DNA of 64,000 nt from Nageia nagi. Taxonomy: Eukaryota; Pinophyta. Below, piece after piece: positions 1 to 13,365 of this stretch. The translations under genes and the position numbers were made by a program. The stretch covers positions 195,362,001 through 195,426,000 of the forward strand of contig JBITNC010000001.1 of NCBI GenBank assembly GCA_050084985.1, read 5' to 3'. Each line of letters opens with the position of its first letter. The stretch's first letter is position 1. The notes under the pieces are model-generated. The model had not been told where the DNA came from. It was given only the letters and a program-made list of their open reading frames with translations, and searched no databases.

Positions 1-1522
1 GCATTGTAATAATTATAAATAAGCTTTCGGTACTTTTCTACATCTTATGTAGACAAGATTTCTTGGTTATGTTTGGGTTTTAGAAAAAAAAATATAGTTA
101 TCATTTAGCATAATTACAAGAAGTTATAGCTATGAAAATTCAAGCTATAACCTAGATATGCTAAGATTTTATAATTCTATTAGATTATAGTTAATTAATT
201 ACAGGCCATAGTTTATAGATTCTTATTATAATTGGTATATATTTTTGAATTTGAATCTATATATATAACTTAAATTGATATAAAAAAGGAGGTTGGAAAT
301 TGTATTATTTGTTTCTAAGTAATGAAATAGCTATTTTTTCAGCCCAAATTGAGTATGGTAGCACATGTACATTTATTTCTTCATGTAGTATTTGGATGAT
401 TTAGATGGTTGCATTATTTATATATTTCCTATTCTCTATGGTATGATGAATGATATATCCATCATTATAACCTATACTCTCTTCTAACTGAATGATATAT
501 GTTGCATTATAAAGATTGTTATGAGCAATAGGTTCTGATAGAATTGCTAAAATCTTGAGTTAGCCCTGAACTATGTCATTTTTGTTTCTTTCCTACACTC
601 TAAAATTTTGTATCTCTTTCAACATTTTTATCCCTTTTCCTTTTATTTTCCATCTTTCATACTATATAAGACACCATCCTAATAAAACTAGAATAAGGAA
701 TTTAGAATCAAACTATCTCTTCTATCTATGATGAGTCTTTTAAAGGGTATACATATATGCCTAAAGGAAGTACACCTCATGGTTCTTAATTATGATAGCT
801 ATAATGAATGGGTAACATCATCTTGTCTATGTGAGGCATATCCCATTTGGATTGTATTATTTTATATGTAAAGAATGTGATCTAATTAGTTAAATACATA
901 GAAAAAGGTTGACCTATATAAAACTAGACCACCAAAAGCTCAAGATCCTATTCATTTCTCTATTTGTAGGATCCTTTTAAAGAAGATTATGAGATATAGA
1001 TCTTTAAAGTTTTGAATTTTCAAAATAATATCTATTTATGGGTAGAGTAATTATATATAAAATGTATGTCTCTAATGTTCTTAGAATCTCAATTATTCAA
1101 GAAGATAATGATTTTACCTACAAATCATGGTCCATAACATTGTTTAAAAATGGATATCCAAGAACCTTCCTATATAAATAAAATTGGAGGTTGAATCAAC
1201 TAAAAAATTGATTCATTCAAGGACTATTGGTTGATTATGAGGATCAATCTGGCACCCCCACAACTTTATCACAAGATAAGGAGTCAGATTGCTTTTTTTG
1301 GATCAATACTTATGCATAGTAAAAGTCTTGAAAAATGAAAATAATGTGGCATCCTTAGTATTTTTAATAAATTTCTTCTTAAGTGTATGAAAATGATAAT
1401 AATACATTAGAATATTTCATACTTATATTGTTGAAATATTTGTGTTTACAAACATTGTAATATGAGTTTTTATGTTAAATACATCTTCTATTTTTAAACC
1501 TAATTGAAAGTATCTTTTCCTA
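1..1522. other. AT-rich stretch with no supported gene
   Basis: No frame longer than a few tens of codons stands out, and I recognise no domain, repeat or RNA gene. A short plus-strand stretch around 880-1020 looks weakly coding but is broken by many stops and matches nothing I know. It ends at the poly-T that marks the LINE 3' end. Confidence 0.5.
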
Positions 1523-1556
1523 TTTTTTTTATTAGTAAAGGTTTAATTTATATTAG

Positions 1557-4500
1557 CTAGGGGTTTATGGTTGACCCCAAAAGAAAATACAAAAATATAA
1601 GATAAATAATACAAAAAGATCTTCCATGGCTAACATTTATCATATGACACCCTACCCAATATTTGTCATGATTACATAAATTTATTTGACATATATTACA
1701 AATAAAAGATATTTTCCTATAATCATTTCTAATTCTTCCAAAATAGTATCCAATGTTCCAATACTTGGTTGATAATTCCTTCAATAAACTATCCATGTCA
1801 ATAGTGGTCCATGTTGATAGTGGTCCATCTAGGTACTCCTTTAATAATATTTTGTATCCACTTGCACTTCTTTATCCTTTTATTTGGACAAGAGAGCTAA
1901 AAAAATGGTGGTGAATAAAACTATAGGTATATCACTATGAGTTGAGCCTTGCTCTTTATCTACAATGGATAATTCATCAAAATTGATATTTATTCCTCTC
2001 ATACAAACTTTATCATCCTACCATAAGTTCACCATTTCCTTGGGTAGTGCAAGATCATATCTTGATAGAGCATTGATATATGATGCTACTCCAAATATAC
2101 AAACATCAACCAAAGTATGCTATTCTTTTTTATCCTAGCATAATTGGGTGGCTCCACTTTATGCACCATTACTCTAGATACAAATTGCTTCAAATATTGC
2201 ACATCGATATTAGCTTCTAACTATAAAATAAATTCTAAAACAAATTAGTTAATAAACATACTAATAACTTGTTTAATCCTCAAATATTTACTCAGTATCT
2301 CCCTTTCCTAGAAATGATCACTACATTAGAGGTTGGATACACTCAAGTTAGACATTGAGTGAGCAAGGAATGATGGGTAATTTTGGAAAATAGACTTCTT
2401 CCTAACATCCTTTCTTAAATCAATATTAATAGTTCATTCCATCATTATGACATACATAATTATCATTATTGCTAAATTAATAAGGCATTTGTACCAATGT
2501 AAATCAAATTATTTTATGTGATTCATTAATAATTATTTTAATAGGAATTTGGAATTCAAGAGGATTTATTATGACATCAATATTTATGTAGCTACCTTCC
2601 CATAATATATTCTTTACAAAATGTGTCTTAATATGATTAAATACTTTATCACTTGGAAAATACTTATCTTGAAAAATTCCTTAATTCTTCTCACTCCATA
2701 TTGCTCAATAGACATTGGCCAATAGGATCTTCCACACTTAGTTAAACTTTTTAATATAATTTGTTGAAATCCATTGTAGAATACTATCTACAGTGGATTA
2801 GAACACACCTAATAAAGTCCTAGCCTCTCAATAATGAGTTTTAGAATTGTTGTAGTATACTTGCAATGAATAAATATGTGATTTCTAGTTTCTTCCTTTT
2901 CATGGAAGAGGAAACATTTATTTGCAAGTTGAAAACCTCTCCTTTGTAATATATCAAAAGTAAGGGTGGCTCCATGTACAATAGACTAAAGGAAAATGAA
3001 ATTTTAGGTAATAATCCCTTCACCTAAACACACTTCCATAGGGAATGACTAATAAAGTTAGGAATTCCTTTAATCCATTGAATTGTTTATTTGATATTGA
3101 ATTTGTCATTCTTAACCAACTTACAACACACTTCATTAGGTTTTTTTTCTTATTTTAATGGTACAGCTTAAAGTTTAGTACTTTTAAGCTAAATTTTCTA
3201 TTCTACTTGGCCATTAAGAGGTTGTTTGATATGCCATTCCTTCCTACCATTTGTATTTCCAATGTAATCAACAATCTTGATACCTTGATTCTACATATAC
3301 TAGGTTGTAGCCTTGTGGACATCAATGTACCAAATCAAACGCCTTTATTGGAGCAAGTAGTCCTCCTAGAAAAAGACTCTCTCCCCATTATTAATGCTCC
3401 ATAGAGAGTTTTGTATAAGCACATTTCTCAATGATACTAGTCCATTCCAAAATGTTGTTCTTGTGGAGATATTGCCACTCTAGAGGAAATAATTATCTTG
3501 CTCTAGATATTTAGCCTTGCATATCTTTACCCAATTTGTAGTCTTATTTTCCTCCAATTTCTAGGCTAGTTTGGTTCTCAAGGCCTTGTTTAGATTTAAC
3601 ATATTCCATAAACCTATACCTCCTTCCTATTTAGGGGTGTACACTTTAACTCATGCCAAAAATGACAATTTTTACTTCTTATCTTTTCTTAACCAAATAA
3701 ATCTTCTACAAATCTTATCAATCTCAAAAGCAACTAAAGATGGCATTTTGAAAACTAATGAACTTTATATAGGTATGCTTTGTAAGGTAGTTTTAATCAA
3801 TGTAGTTTACTAGCATGACTTAAAACAATATCTTTCCATCATGCCAACTTAGTTTTGATTTTCTCAATTATAGAATCCAAATGTTTTTGTTTATATTTCT
3901 TGTAAACAATGACATACCTAGATATATTATGAGTAAAGATCTTGTTTGCCACTAAAAAATATTAGAAATTTTCTTTTGTATTTCAAGAGGTGTTAAGAAA
4001 GAAGAATTTAGTCTTTTGGAAGTTTACTTTCTGATGAGAGGCCTTCTCATAGAGTTGAAGAATTTTCATAAAATTTCTTGCTTCCCAAATTGAGGTTTTC
4101 CCAATGAGAATGGTATCATCCACAAATTGATGCTATGAAATTAGTTCATGATTATTAGCTACAAGCATTCCATGAATTTTTCCCACCTTTTTTCTTTTTA
4201 TCACCATTCTTCCCAATGCTTCAACCATGATAATAAATAAGTATAGTGATATTAGATCACCCTATTATAGGCCTCTTTGAGCTTTTAAGTATCCAACTAC
4301 TTCTCCATTAATAAGGAAAAAATAGTATGGAGTTGAAATACATAATTTAATCCATTCCCTCAATTTATATCCAAACCTAAACTTTTGCTAAATTTTATCC
4401 AAGAAACTCCAACTAACCTGATTATATGCCTTTTGCATATCCAATTTCAACAACATGCCCTCATCTTTTTCAAGTCTAGGGAGTGCAATGTTTCATGCAT

Positions 4501-6193
4501 TGTAATGATACCATTGGTAATTTTTCTCACACACACAAAACCATCTTGCTTAGTAGAGATAATTAGATGTAGATGTTCTTGCAATCTCTTTTTGAGCATC
4601 CTAATAATAATCTTATAAACATAATTACACAAACTTATAGGCCTTTAGTTTTTAAATTCATTATCTCCTAGGATTTTTAATAATATGGATTTCATTATTT
4701 TACCTTTTTTGAAGATCTCTTTTACTACTGCTTCTACATCCTTGTCTACTATTTCCCAACATTTTTGATAAAAACTAGAAACAAAGCCATATAAACTAGG
4801 GGCTTTATCAAGTTTCATACCAAAAATTGCTTCTCTAATCTCCTTTTATATAACCTAATTTTCAAGATACTCTCTTTTATCTTGGGTGAAGATTATGGGT
4901 ATGTTATCTAATATCTCAACCATTTCTTATTGATCTTCTTCTTGATCCTTGCTTAATAGATTTGAGTATAATATTTTTCCTTTATCCTTAATATGTTCAA
5001 TTAATGTAATCATTTCCTCATTTGGAAGTTTGATTTCTATAATTTTATTATATATTCTTTTGTTGAAGGTGTTGATTTTAAAAAATGTAGTGTTCCTATC
5101 TCATTCTTTCAACTAAGTAATCTTGTATTTTTTCTTCCAATGCACTTCTTTCTATGCCATAGTGTTATACAACTCAAAAAGAACCTCTTTCTCCTCCCTA
5201 TATATTTCAGCTATTTTACCATCAATTTTTATATGTTGTTTAATCAATTGAATCCTTCCTTGTAGTTCTTGCTTCCTTATATGAATATTCATAAAAGGTC
5301 TTAAAGTTCCATTATTTAAGTTTTTGATTGAGGATTTATAGTTTCTTTGTCACTTTGAACATAGCTATACCCTTAATATAAATACTCCACAAACTTCTAA
5401 TGTTGTTAGTAAATTCTTTATGTTGCATCCACATATATTCGAATATGAAGGGACTTTTCTTTTTAATCTCTTGGGTTAAATGCAATAAAAGAGTATTATA
5501 ATTTGAACTTATTTTATGCAAAGAGCTCAAGGAAGCAAATTTATAATGATGTTGCCAACCACTAGTAACCATTTCCCTATCAAGCTTTCTATGAATAAGA
5601 TTGGAGTCCAATCTTCTATTAGACCATGTGGACGAACTCCCTTCTAGGTTAATATCTATTAGCTTTGTGATATTTACAAATTTTTTAAAACCCTACATAA
5701 TCTTAGTTTAATCCTCATTTACCACCTTCTTATTATGTATATATAATGGAGAATTAAAGTATCCCATCAATAACCATTCTTCATTGATAAATTCTTGGTG
5801 GTGAGCTATTAATTCATTCTAAAAAACTGCCCATGCAACTTCATTATTTCACATATAGATGTTGGTTAAGATAAAAGAATAAACATCCTATTTATTTACT
5901 ACTCATATAGAAATTACTCTTCTCAAACTAAATTGGATTGTAATAATTAAGACATTTTTTGGGTCCTAGAGTGTCCATATACCTTCAAAACTATTCTAAT
6001 TCCTAACTAAATGTATCACCTCCATATTAGCTTGTTTCCATATTTTATTTTTTGGTAAAGTCATATTGTTATCTTTTAATTTGATTTCTTATAGAAGAAA
6101 CACATTAGGTTTATTTTACTTTATCATATTTTTTGCAATAATTTATCTTTTGAGTTTATTTCCCCCTTAGATATTCCAAGTTATAATATTCAT
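1557..6193 (-). pseudogene. LINE ORF2: endonuclease / reverse transcriptase remnant
   Basis: ORF2 makes the nick and reverse-transcribes LINE RNA at the target. The start at 6193 reads MNIITWNI followed by a stop and GGNK, the usual opening of plant L1 endonucleases. QE in FLLQEIKLK follows, then WLLMGYFNSP, and near 5610-5560 STWSNRRLDS and LDREM, all typical of the AP-like endonuclease. The RT shows QRGL, GDLISLYLF and the catalytic QFVDDTILIG, with FVDD at 4116-4127. The C-terminal zf-RVT region lies near 2840-3000 (LIYYKGEVFNL, then a Cys-poor remnant ending in TYLFIASI). At 1557-1600 a GSTINP-like end precedes the 3' UTR. Many TAA/TAG/TGA stops and several frameshifts break the frame. 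Confidence 0.85.
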
Positions 6194-6307
6194 TCAAACT
6201 TGAGAGATTGGGATAACCCCTTTCTTTGCTCTATGGTTCTCTGAGTCCCATTTGTAATTTCTTGCTTAGTAGTTCTCTACCTTACCTCCATTTAGGAAGG
6301 TATACCT

Positions 6308-8038
6308 TGTTGATTATGGTGCAAGTGTTGTTATTATTGTCAAGATAATAAAATCAATGTGCATATAGTTCACATGGTTGCACATGTCAAAGAAATAATA
6401 TCAATAAGATTTGCAAAATTATCAGATGTAAAAATGATAAAGGGACCAAAAGTTGTCATGAGGTACCAAAAGTTGTCAAGAGGGCCAAAATGAAAATGGA
6501 AGGTGATTGACAACTAAATATGGCTTAGAGAAGTTTTTGGATTGATAACAAACTTATGTACAATGTTGGAATGGTCAAATTTCATGTTGGTTCTTTTTTG
6601 GGCACACATGGATTTTTGAATAGTAAGAAATTTGGTTGAAATTGGACCCATGAAATTCAAATTTTGAGAAAAAGGTGTTGATACAAAGGCTAAAATTTAA
6701 ATAATATATATTACTATATGTGGTCCAAATTTCATAGCAATATTATGACCAAGGTAGAAATGGTGCAAGCTAAAAAATGCCAACTAATAATTTTTTGTAG
6801 GTTGGTGTACTTTTTGGGACAGCAAAGAAAAAGGGGAATTCCATGAGTTTTATTTGAGATATTTGATTTCTAGTTGTATATTTGCAATTAACATAAAAAA
6901 TATCACAACTTTGGTTTTTGGTTCATCTCAATCCGAGGTCTAGAAGTCAATGAACAATGATGCTTGCTAAGTGTTTGACAAAATGAAAAGACATAAATTT
7001 TGGCTAAGTGAGCCCAATTTTGGTAGTGAAATGTTTGAAAAAATGCTTATTATGATTTTTGAGTATATATTTTTATTTTTTGTTAAAATACATTACACTC
7101 CCAATTGATTTTGGAGAGTTTTAGTGATGTAAAATATAAATACGGGCTTTTAGAGATGATTGATGATCTATGTAAAAATCATAATACCATTTCATGTCAT
7201 ATGGACTTGGAACATGCATTCTGAGGGCAATTGATATATTATCATGAACCAGTTATGCAATATTCATTTTTTTTTGGGTTTGCATATTGGTAGTGTAGTA
7301 TGATTTTGAGTAGTGTGTGAAGTATGTGCAAGTAATGGAAGTGTCTACAATGAGTGATTTATTTATAGTTCTACAAGTGTTGAGAGTTCTAAGTGTGTGT
7401 CAGAAATCATATTAGTTTTGAATCAAAATGTGAAATATTTTGTTGATTTGAATAATGAAATTCCTTATAATGGTTTCAAGAATAGTTTCTTGGTTCATTT
7501 TGAGGTTTCTTTAGCTAAGTGTGAAGAGTGAGTGAGTATGAATAAAAGGGTTGAAGCTATAGAAGAGTGGTGTGATTTTTGGAATGAGAAGGAAATATTG
7601 AAGAGATAGATTCAGATTGTGGTTGTGTGTAGAAGTATTTTGTGCTATACCATTTTGGATCTTAAATAACTAGTTATTAATCCTTCATCTTCTCTTATTA
7701 AATCTATCAAGTGGGTACTTGGCAAGAGGAGTTGGTGCTCCTTGTAGTTGGTGTTATAGAACTTAGGGGTTCGTGCTCCTTCTAGTTGGTTCTGGTAAAT
7801 TGTATGTAAAGTTCATGCTTTATAAAAGCTAGATTTGGATTGGAGTCTAAGAAGTCTTATTCAAGGATGTAGCCACATTGGTGAACCTCATTGTATCTTG
7901 TGTTGTGTGATGTTCTCTTGTGTGTTTGCTCTATTTAGTTTCATCTTTCTACTACACTATTTAAAGTTTTTAGGTTTGAAGTTTTAATGTTGAAGACACT
8001 ACTTCACCCCCCCTCTCAATGTAACACATAGTTCAACA
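6308..8038 (+). mobile_element. Solo LTR inserted in the LINE (probably Copia type)
   Basis: 1,731 bp with terminal inverted repeats TGTTGA and TCAACA, flanked by the 5-bp duplication TACCT at 6303-6307 and 8039-8043. No internal retroelement frames lie inside, so this is most simply a solo LTR left by LTR-LTR recombination. A C-rich run (CACCCCCCCTCT near 8005) close to the right end is what I expect just before the 3' end of many plant Copia LTRs, and suggests plus orientation. It contains an imperfect ~45-bp duplication near 7720-7800 (GTTGGTGCTCCTT and GGTTCGTGCTCCTT). Confidence 0.85.
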
Positions 8039-8044
8039 TACCTA

Positions 8045-9480
8045 GTGTACCATTTCCAATATCCATTAATTTCCTTGAACTCTTTGTTTGGTGCATCATA
8101 TATGGTTCCATTAACATTCTATTTTTCTTCTTTATAACACTCTTTCTTTGAATAGTATGCCAACCCTATTGCTCCTCATCCTCAAAATCCTCTTCTTCAC
8201 CAAAGATTGAGTAGGTATCATGAACATTTAAAATTTATCATGGCCTTATGAAATTTTCTAATGATTTATCACTTAAACCTATGAATTTCCATTCTTCTAC
8301 TTCTTGCACTATAGTGATTTTTTTTATAGTCCCATAATGTTATTCTTCTTTGTATTTGCATATACTAGCTCAATGCCATTTGGTTTAGTTTTAAGTTCTA
8401 TTTATTGCCCATGATTTTCATTTACCATAGTTGCTTATGTCTCAAGAACTTAACTACCATTTAATATATCTTAATTTATCTTGACTTCCTCACTTATCTT
8501 ACCACTTCCTTCAAGTCATTTAGAACTTGAAAAGAGTTCTAATTCTTAAATAATTCATTTTGGTATGGAATCACATTTGCATTTGGATGGCTAGGACCAT
8601 GATGCCTATTTTGAGTCATTACTAGGGCCATCTTGCATTGGAACATTCCATATAACACACCATTTATTATACTTATACTACTTTGTTTGGGGTTTGTCTT
8701 GTGGGGGTTTATCTCGAAAGTCTTTTACAATATGCCCAAATGTTTTACAAACCCCACATGGAACTAGTAGTAGATAATAATGGATCAATTGAAACCATCC
8801 ATCCTCTTTATTACTCAAAGTTATCTTATTTGGTAGTTGTTGTGTAACATCTATATTCACATATAATCAAGAATTAATAAGCTTAGTTACATAGCAAATA
8901 TGATTTTCAATGCATATTAATTTTCCCAATATTTTAGTTATTACCTCTATGGAATCAGAGCACCAAAATTCCAAATGTAGGTTGGGTAAGGTTACCCATA
9001 AAGGGACAATATTGAAATTTTTTTTTTAGGCCAAAATCCTCTATACCAATGGTTAAGGGCTAATCCACTCTTCCTAAATCACCATGGTCCATGTTGGACC
9101 ATCCATTACACATGTTCTTCTTGCATAAAAGAGAAAATAACATAATCACATGGTAATGGGGCAAGATCCATACTACCTTTCATTGCCCATTTAGCTTTCA
9201 CCCATTTCTTGAGTGATTCAATGTTTATCTTGATGCCCATAAATTTTCTAATTAAAGAATTTTGTCTTATCTATGCAATCTTCTCTAAAACTTCTTTAGG
9301 GAAAATAATGCAAGACATTCCATTATCCACCTTAACCTTCTATATTACAATTAAAATATTATATTTTATCAAGGGCTTACTAGATACCATATTCAAGGGC
9401 TTTCCCTAACTCCCTTTGGCATCTACCATATTGGATCTATTAGGTACCTTCCTTACTTGACTATCATGGGTAGGGTTTCA
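8045..9480 (-). pseudogene. LINE ORF1: DUF4283-like zinc-knuckle protein remnant
   Basis: In plant L1 elements ORF1 binds the element RNA. Minus-strand reading gives, in scattered frames, WAMKGSMDLAPLP, a PFMGNLTQ-like strand, and a frame at 8860-8678 with DVTQQLPNKITL, WFQLIHY and then CGVCKTFGHIVKDF. The last is a CCHC knuckle in which the final Cys is now Phe. This order matches DUF4283/zf-CCHC ORF1 proteins. Stops break it throughout. Its downstream end is cut by the solo LTR, so the ORF1-ORF2 junction is not continuous in this copy. Confidence 0.7.
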
Positions 9481-9560
9481 TACACAGAGTAGAAACATAG
9501 TTTTAGAAGACTTACCACTAACCCATAGATTGCTCACCTGCTAGTGTACTCACCCACTCT

Positions 9561-10118
9561 ATTCAATTTCTTTGTTATTACTCTACATTATATCTTTTCT
9601 TATATGAAAAGTGAATTTTAACATAAAATTTAGTATTTTGGTAGTTGTATTATCAAACCTTAAGAATAAAAGTTTATTCTAAATATTTGTTAGTTAAAAT
9701 CTAAGTAACCAAGAAGGTTAAAGTCAAAGGAATATCTTGAAGAAGATTTTCTCTAGTAGGAGGTGGATTTATTTTCCTAGGATGTTATCTTTATGGTCAA
9801 GGAAATGCATAATGGCTATTTATCATAAAATAACTCATTCTTAAGATTTATATTTTTTTAATTTGCTATTTTTATGCTCACTAGTCCAGGACTAGGTAGC
9901 CTGATTTATTCAAGTTTATTCTTTTCTTGGTTAGCCAAAATTTTATAACTTTGAAGTGTTTTTTATATAAATTATCCAAATATACCCCCACCAAATTCAT
10001 ACATTATCATTTATATTTTATAAATATTTTTTATTTTCCTAAGCAAATTGCCTATTAGACCTAAGTTATCTAGGAAAAAGAATGTAGATATAAAAAAAAA
10101 AATTGTACTATAAGAGGA
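9561..10118. other. AT-rich spacer between the LINE and the minisatellite
   Basis: I see no gene or repeat here that I can name. The unit pattern of the adjacent minisatellite starts only near 10119. Confidence 0.5.
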
Positions 10119-10690
10119 GAAGATGAGTAACTTTTTATAGAAGAAAAGTGACTTGTTAGTAAAGATGATTGACTTGTTACTAAAGACTAGCAACTTGTTA
10201 CTAAATATGAGCATCTTGTTACTAAAGATAAGCAATTTGCTATAGAATATGAGTGAATTGTTACTATAGATAGCCAACTTATTACTAAATATGAGCAACT
10301 TGTTATTAAAGATAAGTGACTTGTTACTAAATACTAGAGTATTGTTACTAAGGATGAGTTACTTGTTATTACATACAAGTGACTTGTTACTAAAGATGAG
10401 TAACTTGTTACTAAATATGTGTATCTTGTTACTAAAGATAAGTGACTTGTTACTAAAGATGAGTGACTTATTATTGAAGATGAGCAACTTATTATGAGTA
10501 ACTTGCTACTGAATATGAGTGACTTGTTATTTAATACCAACAAGTTGTTACTGAAGATGAGTGACTTGCCACTAAAGATAAATGACTTGTTATTGAAGAG
10601 CAACTTTTTATTCAAGACAAGCAACTTGTTGTAGAAGATGAGAATCTTGTTAGTGAAGATGAGCATTTCATCATTATCAAGATGAGTGTT
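10119..10690. repeat. 21-bp tandem minisatellite
   Basis: About 27 imperfect units of the form GACTTGTTACTAAAGATGAGT. Because 21 is a multiple of three, the array is open on both strands for long stretches: plus-strand frames read a 7-residue repeat such as LLLKMSD, minus-strand frames read LIFSNKL and similar. Those frames are products of the repeat, not evidence of a protein. Confidence 0.9.
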
Positions 10691-12619
10691 TGATATAAAC
10701 TAATATTTCAAATTCACTTGTAATTTTTATTTGTTTTAAAAAATGATATCAACTAGCCAATTTTTTATAATGTAGTTCTTAAAAATTTAAAATATTGAAA
10801 TTACATTTATGGTATTTTAGGATAAAATAGCCAATATTTCAAAATTAATTCACCACTATTTTATTTATTTCAATTCACTAAAATTCCTTATGCATAACCC
10901 TATTTAGTGTATTGGAAATGAAATAATTTTTCTATAAATAATTCCAATAATTGATTATGATTAATGATATTTGAAGAGAATAGCTAAAATTTTGGTAATG
11001 TATGAAATGTTTTATGAAGATGACCTCTTATATAGGTGGGAAAAGTATATAGGGATCTTCAGCTAAGTGAATGTATATGGAATTCTTTAGTTAAAGCCTA
11101 ATAAATAGTGTCGAATACATGAATGAATAATTTTTCTACTAGTTGGTAATAATATGATATTATTATATATACATGAATTTCAATGAAAATTATGCACTAA
11201 CTTCTTCCAACAATGTAGTAGGGCATGTGCTTATTTCTAGCTAGGTCTTAGGTTTTAGTCATTGGAGTGATGGTGAGGGCCCTTGTAAAATTTTGTGATG
11301 TAATGTATGTATGTATGTAATGGAATATTTTTAATCCAAGTGAAGGAGGATATAATGACATAATTTACATGATCCCTTACTAATACTTGGAACTACCTTA
11401 CTTTTACTAGTGTTATTACAATCATAATTAACATTGATGTTTTGACTAATAATAGTACTATTAATAAGAGTTGAATTAAAACCTAAATAAGATAAAAATT
11501 ATTATTTAATTAAATAAATATTAATATTTTATGATTAAGATGAATAATTTAAATAAAACCTCAAAAAAACTATTAATCAAATTATTAATAAAATAAAATA
11601 TTAAGTTGATTTGAAAATTTAACATTATGAGTAGACAAGAAATAAGATGAAATTGAATAATAATTATTTATAATTTTAGAAAGAAATTATATGCCATATG
11701 CTAGCAAGCATGAATTTTCACCAATTCTACTTCACCACCTTCATTTCTTCCTCTCTTAGAAATATTTATGTTTTTCTTTACTAGAATGAGTTGTATGTGG
11801 ATTACTAGGGAATAGTTCTTGTGTTCTAGAGAGGAGGAGGATCTAAGAGAAAAAGTTTGCATACTTTTTAGATCATTTTGTAATTTGTCCTTAATTGCTT
11901 CTTTTTCAATATAAATCTTACTTGGTGGATTTGGGAGCAAGATAAAGAGTTTAGAGTTGGAAAATAAGTTATTATCTATTGTTTACATTATGATTTAGTA
12001 CTAAATTGGATTAATGACCATTATATGAACTTGTTTGCTTGTACATGTACTTGGAAGTTTGATTAAATGACTTAAGTAATATGTTTGTTTGTTGATTTGG
12101 GTTAAAATAATAGTTATCCATTAAATTAGGATGTTTTAATGTCTTGTTGTGCATGGGTTTCTTACCTATGTATTTTTAATTTTTAGACATATACATTTTG
12201 ATAAAATGTTAGCATTTTCCATAAATATAGAGTATTTGGAACTCAAAAATAGAGAATCTTAAATAAATATAATCATATAGTATATTATTAGAAAGTTATT
12301 TTTAATATATTTCTAATAGTGTATAATTTGATTCCTTTTGAATTAGCTATCAAAAGATATAGATTTATCAGATGAATTATTCAATAAATATAATTTGATA
12401 AGTACAATACCTAAAATATTATTGAGGGAAGTGTAATTGAGTCATCGGCTTACTAATTGGAAATGATTTTTTTTTTTTAATTTTTATTTTCATATAAGTT
12501 TTCTTTACTAATGAATAAAATTATTGAACCTTTATTTTATTATGTAACCTATTTTTTATATATTTTATTTGGACAAATTCTTTTATGATAAGCATAATTG
12601 ATGTATGAATATGGATAAC
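10691..12619. other. AT-rich non-genic stretch
   Basis: No supported gene. It includes a short (TGTA)n run at 11303-11318 and a poly-T run near 12470. A 79-codon minus-strand frame at 11701-11940 has no recognised domain and no coding context. Confidence 0.5.
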
Positions 12620-13365
12620 TATAAACACCTAAAAATGATTTCTTATTTATTAATAAATTATATTTTAGGTATCCAAGCTATATATTATTTACAACATGCA
12701 AATTTCTATAATATCAAGATTAATGTGCTAATTATATGCTAAATATATGCTAATAATGGCTAATATCACTTAATCATATTTATATCTATAATTATCTTGA
12801 AAATATCATTAATATTGCATGTTCTTCTATAATTCTATTGAGATGATTATTATTATTCCAAAGTTAGCTCTCACTCTTTTTTATGTCTTTGTAGGTATAA
12901 AAGGAGATACACAACATAATAACCATTATTGGATGTGTTTCATAGATGGTTGTCCATACATTGATTATACTACCCAACAATGTCTCTTGATGCCATTTAT
13001 CTGAGAATATGTTATGCTCTAAGCTTACATTATATTTATCTCTATTATATACTTTCATGCTGTGAATCTCACAATGTCCATAGAGTGAAGAGATTATTAA
13101 CATGACATCCATATCATGCGTCATTGCAATCTAGAGCTACAAATTTGAGTAACATCAAGCATTTATTTGGGTCATTTGAATGTCCTTATATCTTTAAACA
13201 AAATCTAATCCAATCCTCTACATAATCATCCCACATCACAATGATTTCTTACTTCTCATATAAGGTGCACACTTTCTTGGTATTATTTAGATATCCTTGA
13301 TAAGCAATTTGAATCTTATATTCTAGATTTGTATTTATTACTATAAATCATATTATAGTGTCTAT
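12620..13365 (+). mobile_element. LTR copy, plus orientation (oldest nest layer)
   Basis: Starts TATAAACACC and ends GTCTATA; the related LTR ends elsewhere in the window are TGTAAACACC and GTCTACA, so both ends carry transitions. Its body aligns by eye with 34527-35275, sharing for example AGATGATTATTATTATTCCAAAG and the CTACCCAA(C/A)A(A/G)TGTCTCTTGATG segment. It is more distantly related to 16777-17481 and to the reverse complement of 17852-18582. The sequence after it (TTAGTGACCCTAATTG) resembles the primer site of the inner element. It may be the 5' LTR of a + strand element whose 3' LTR is 34527-35275, or a separate solo LTR. Confidence 0.65.

Larger units (their letters stand above)
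1523..9560 (-). mobile_element. Degenerate L1-type LINE retrotransposon
   Basis: A minus-strand non-LTR element in the order ORF1 (zinc-knuckle nucleic-acid-binding protein), ORF2 (endonuclease, reverse transcriptase, zf-RVT), AT-rich 3' tail. The 3' end is marked by a T run at 1523-1530 (the poly-A tail on the minus strand), preceded on that strand by AATAAAA-like sequence. Both frames are full of stops and frameshifts, so the copy is dead. A solo LTR (6308-8038) was inserted later between ORF1 and ORF2. The 5' end is not sharply defined; 9560 is an estimate from where ORF1-like sequence fades. Confidence 0.85.

Noticed and set aside
10291-10666. Leucine-rich frames on both strands
   Set aside because: Produced by the 21-bp minisatellite; no independent coding evidence.
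11701-11940. 79-codon minus-strand frame
   Set aside because: Plausible composition but no family, no start context and no neighbour that supports it.
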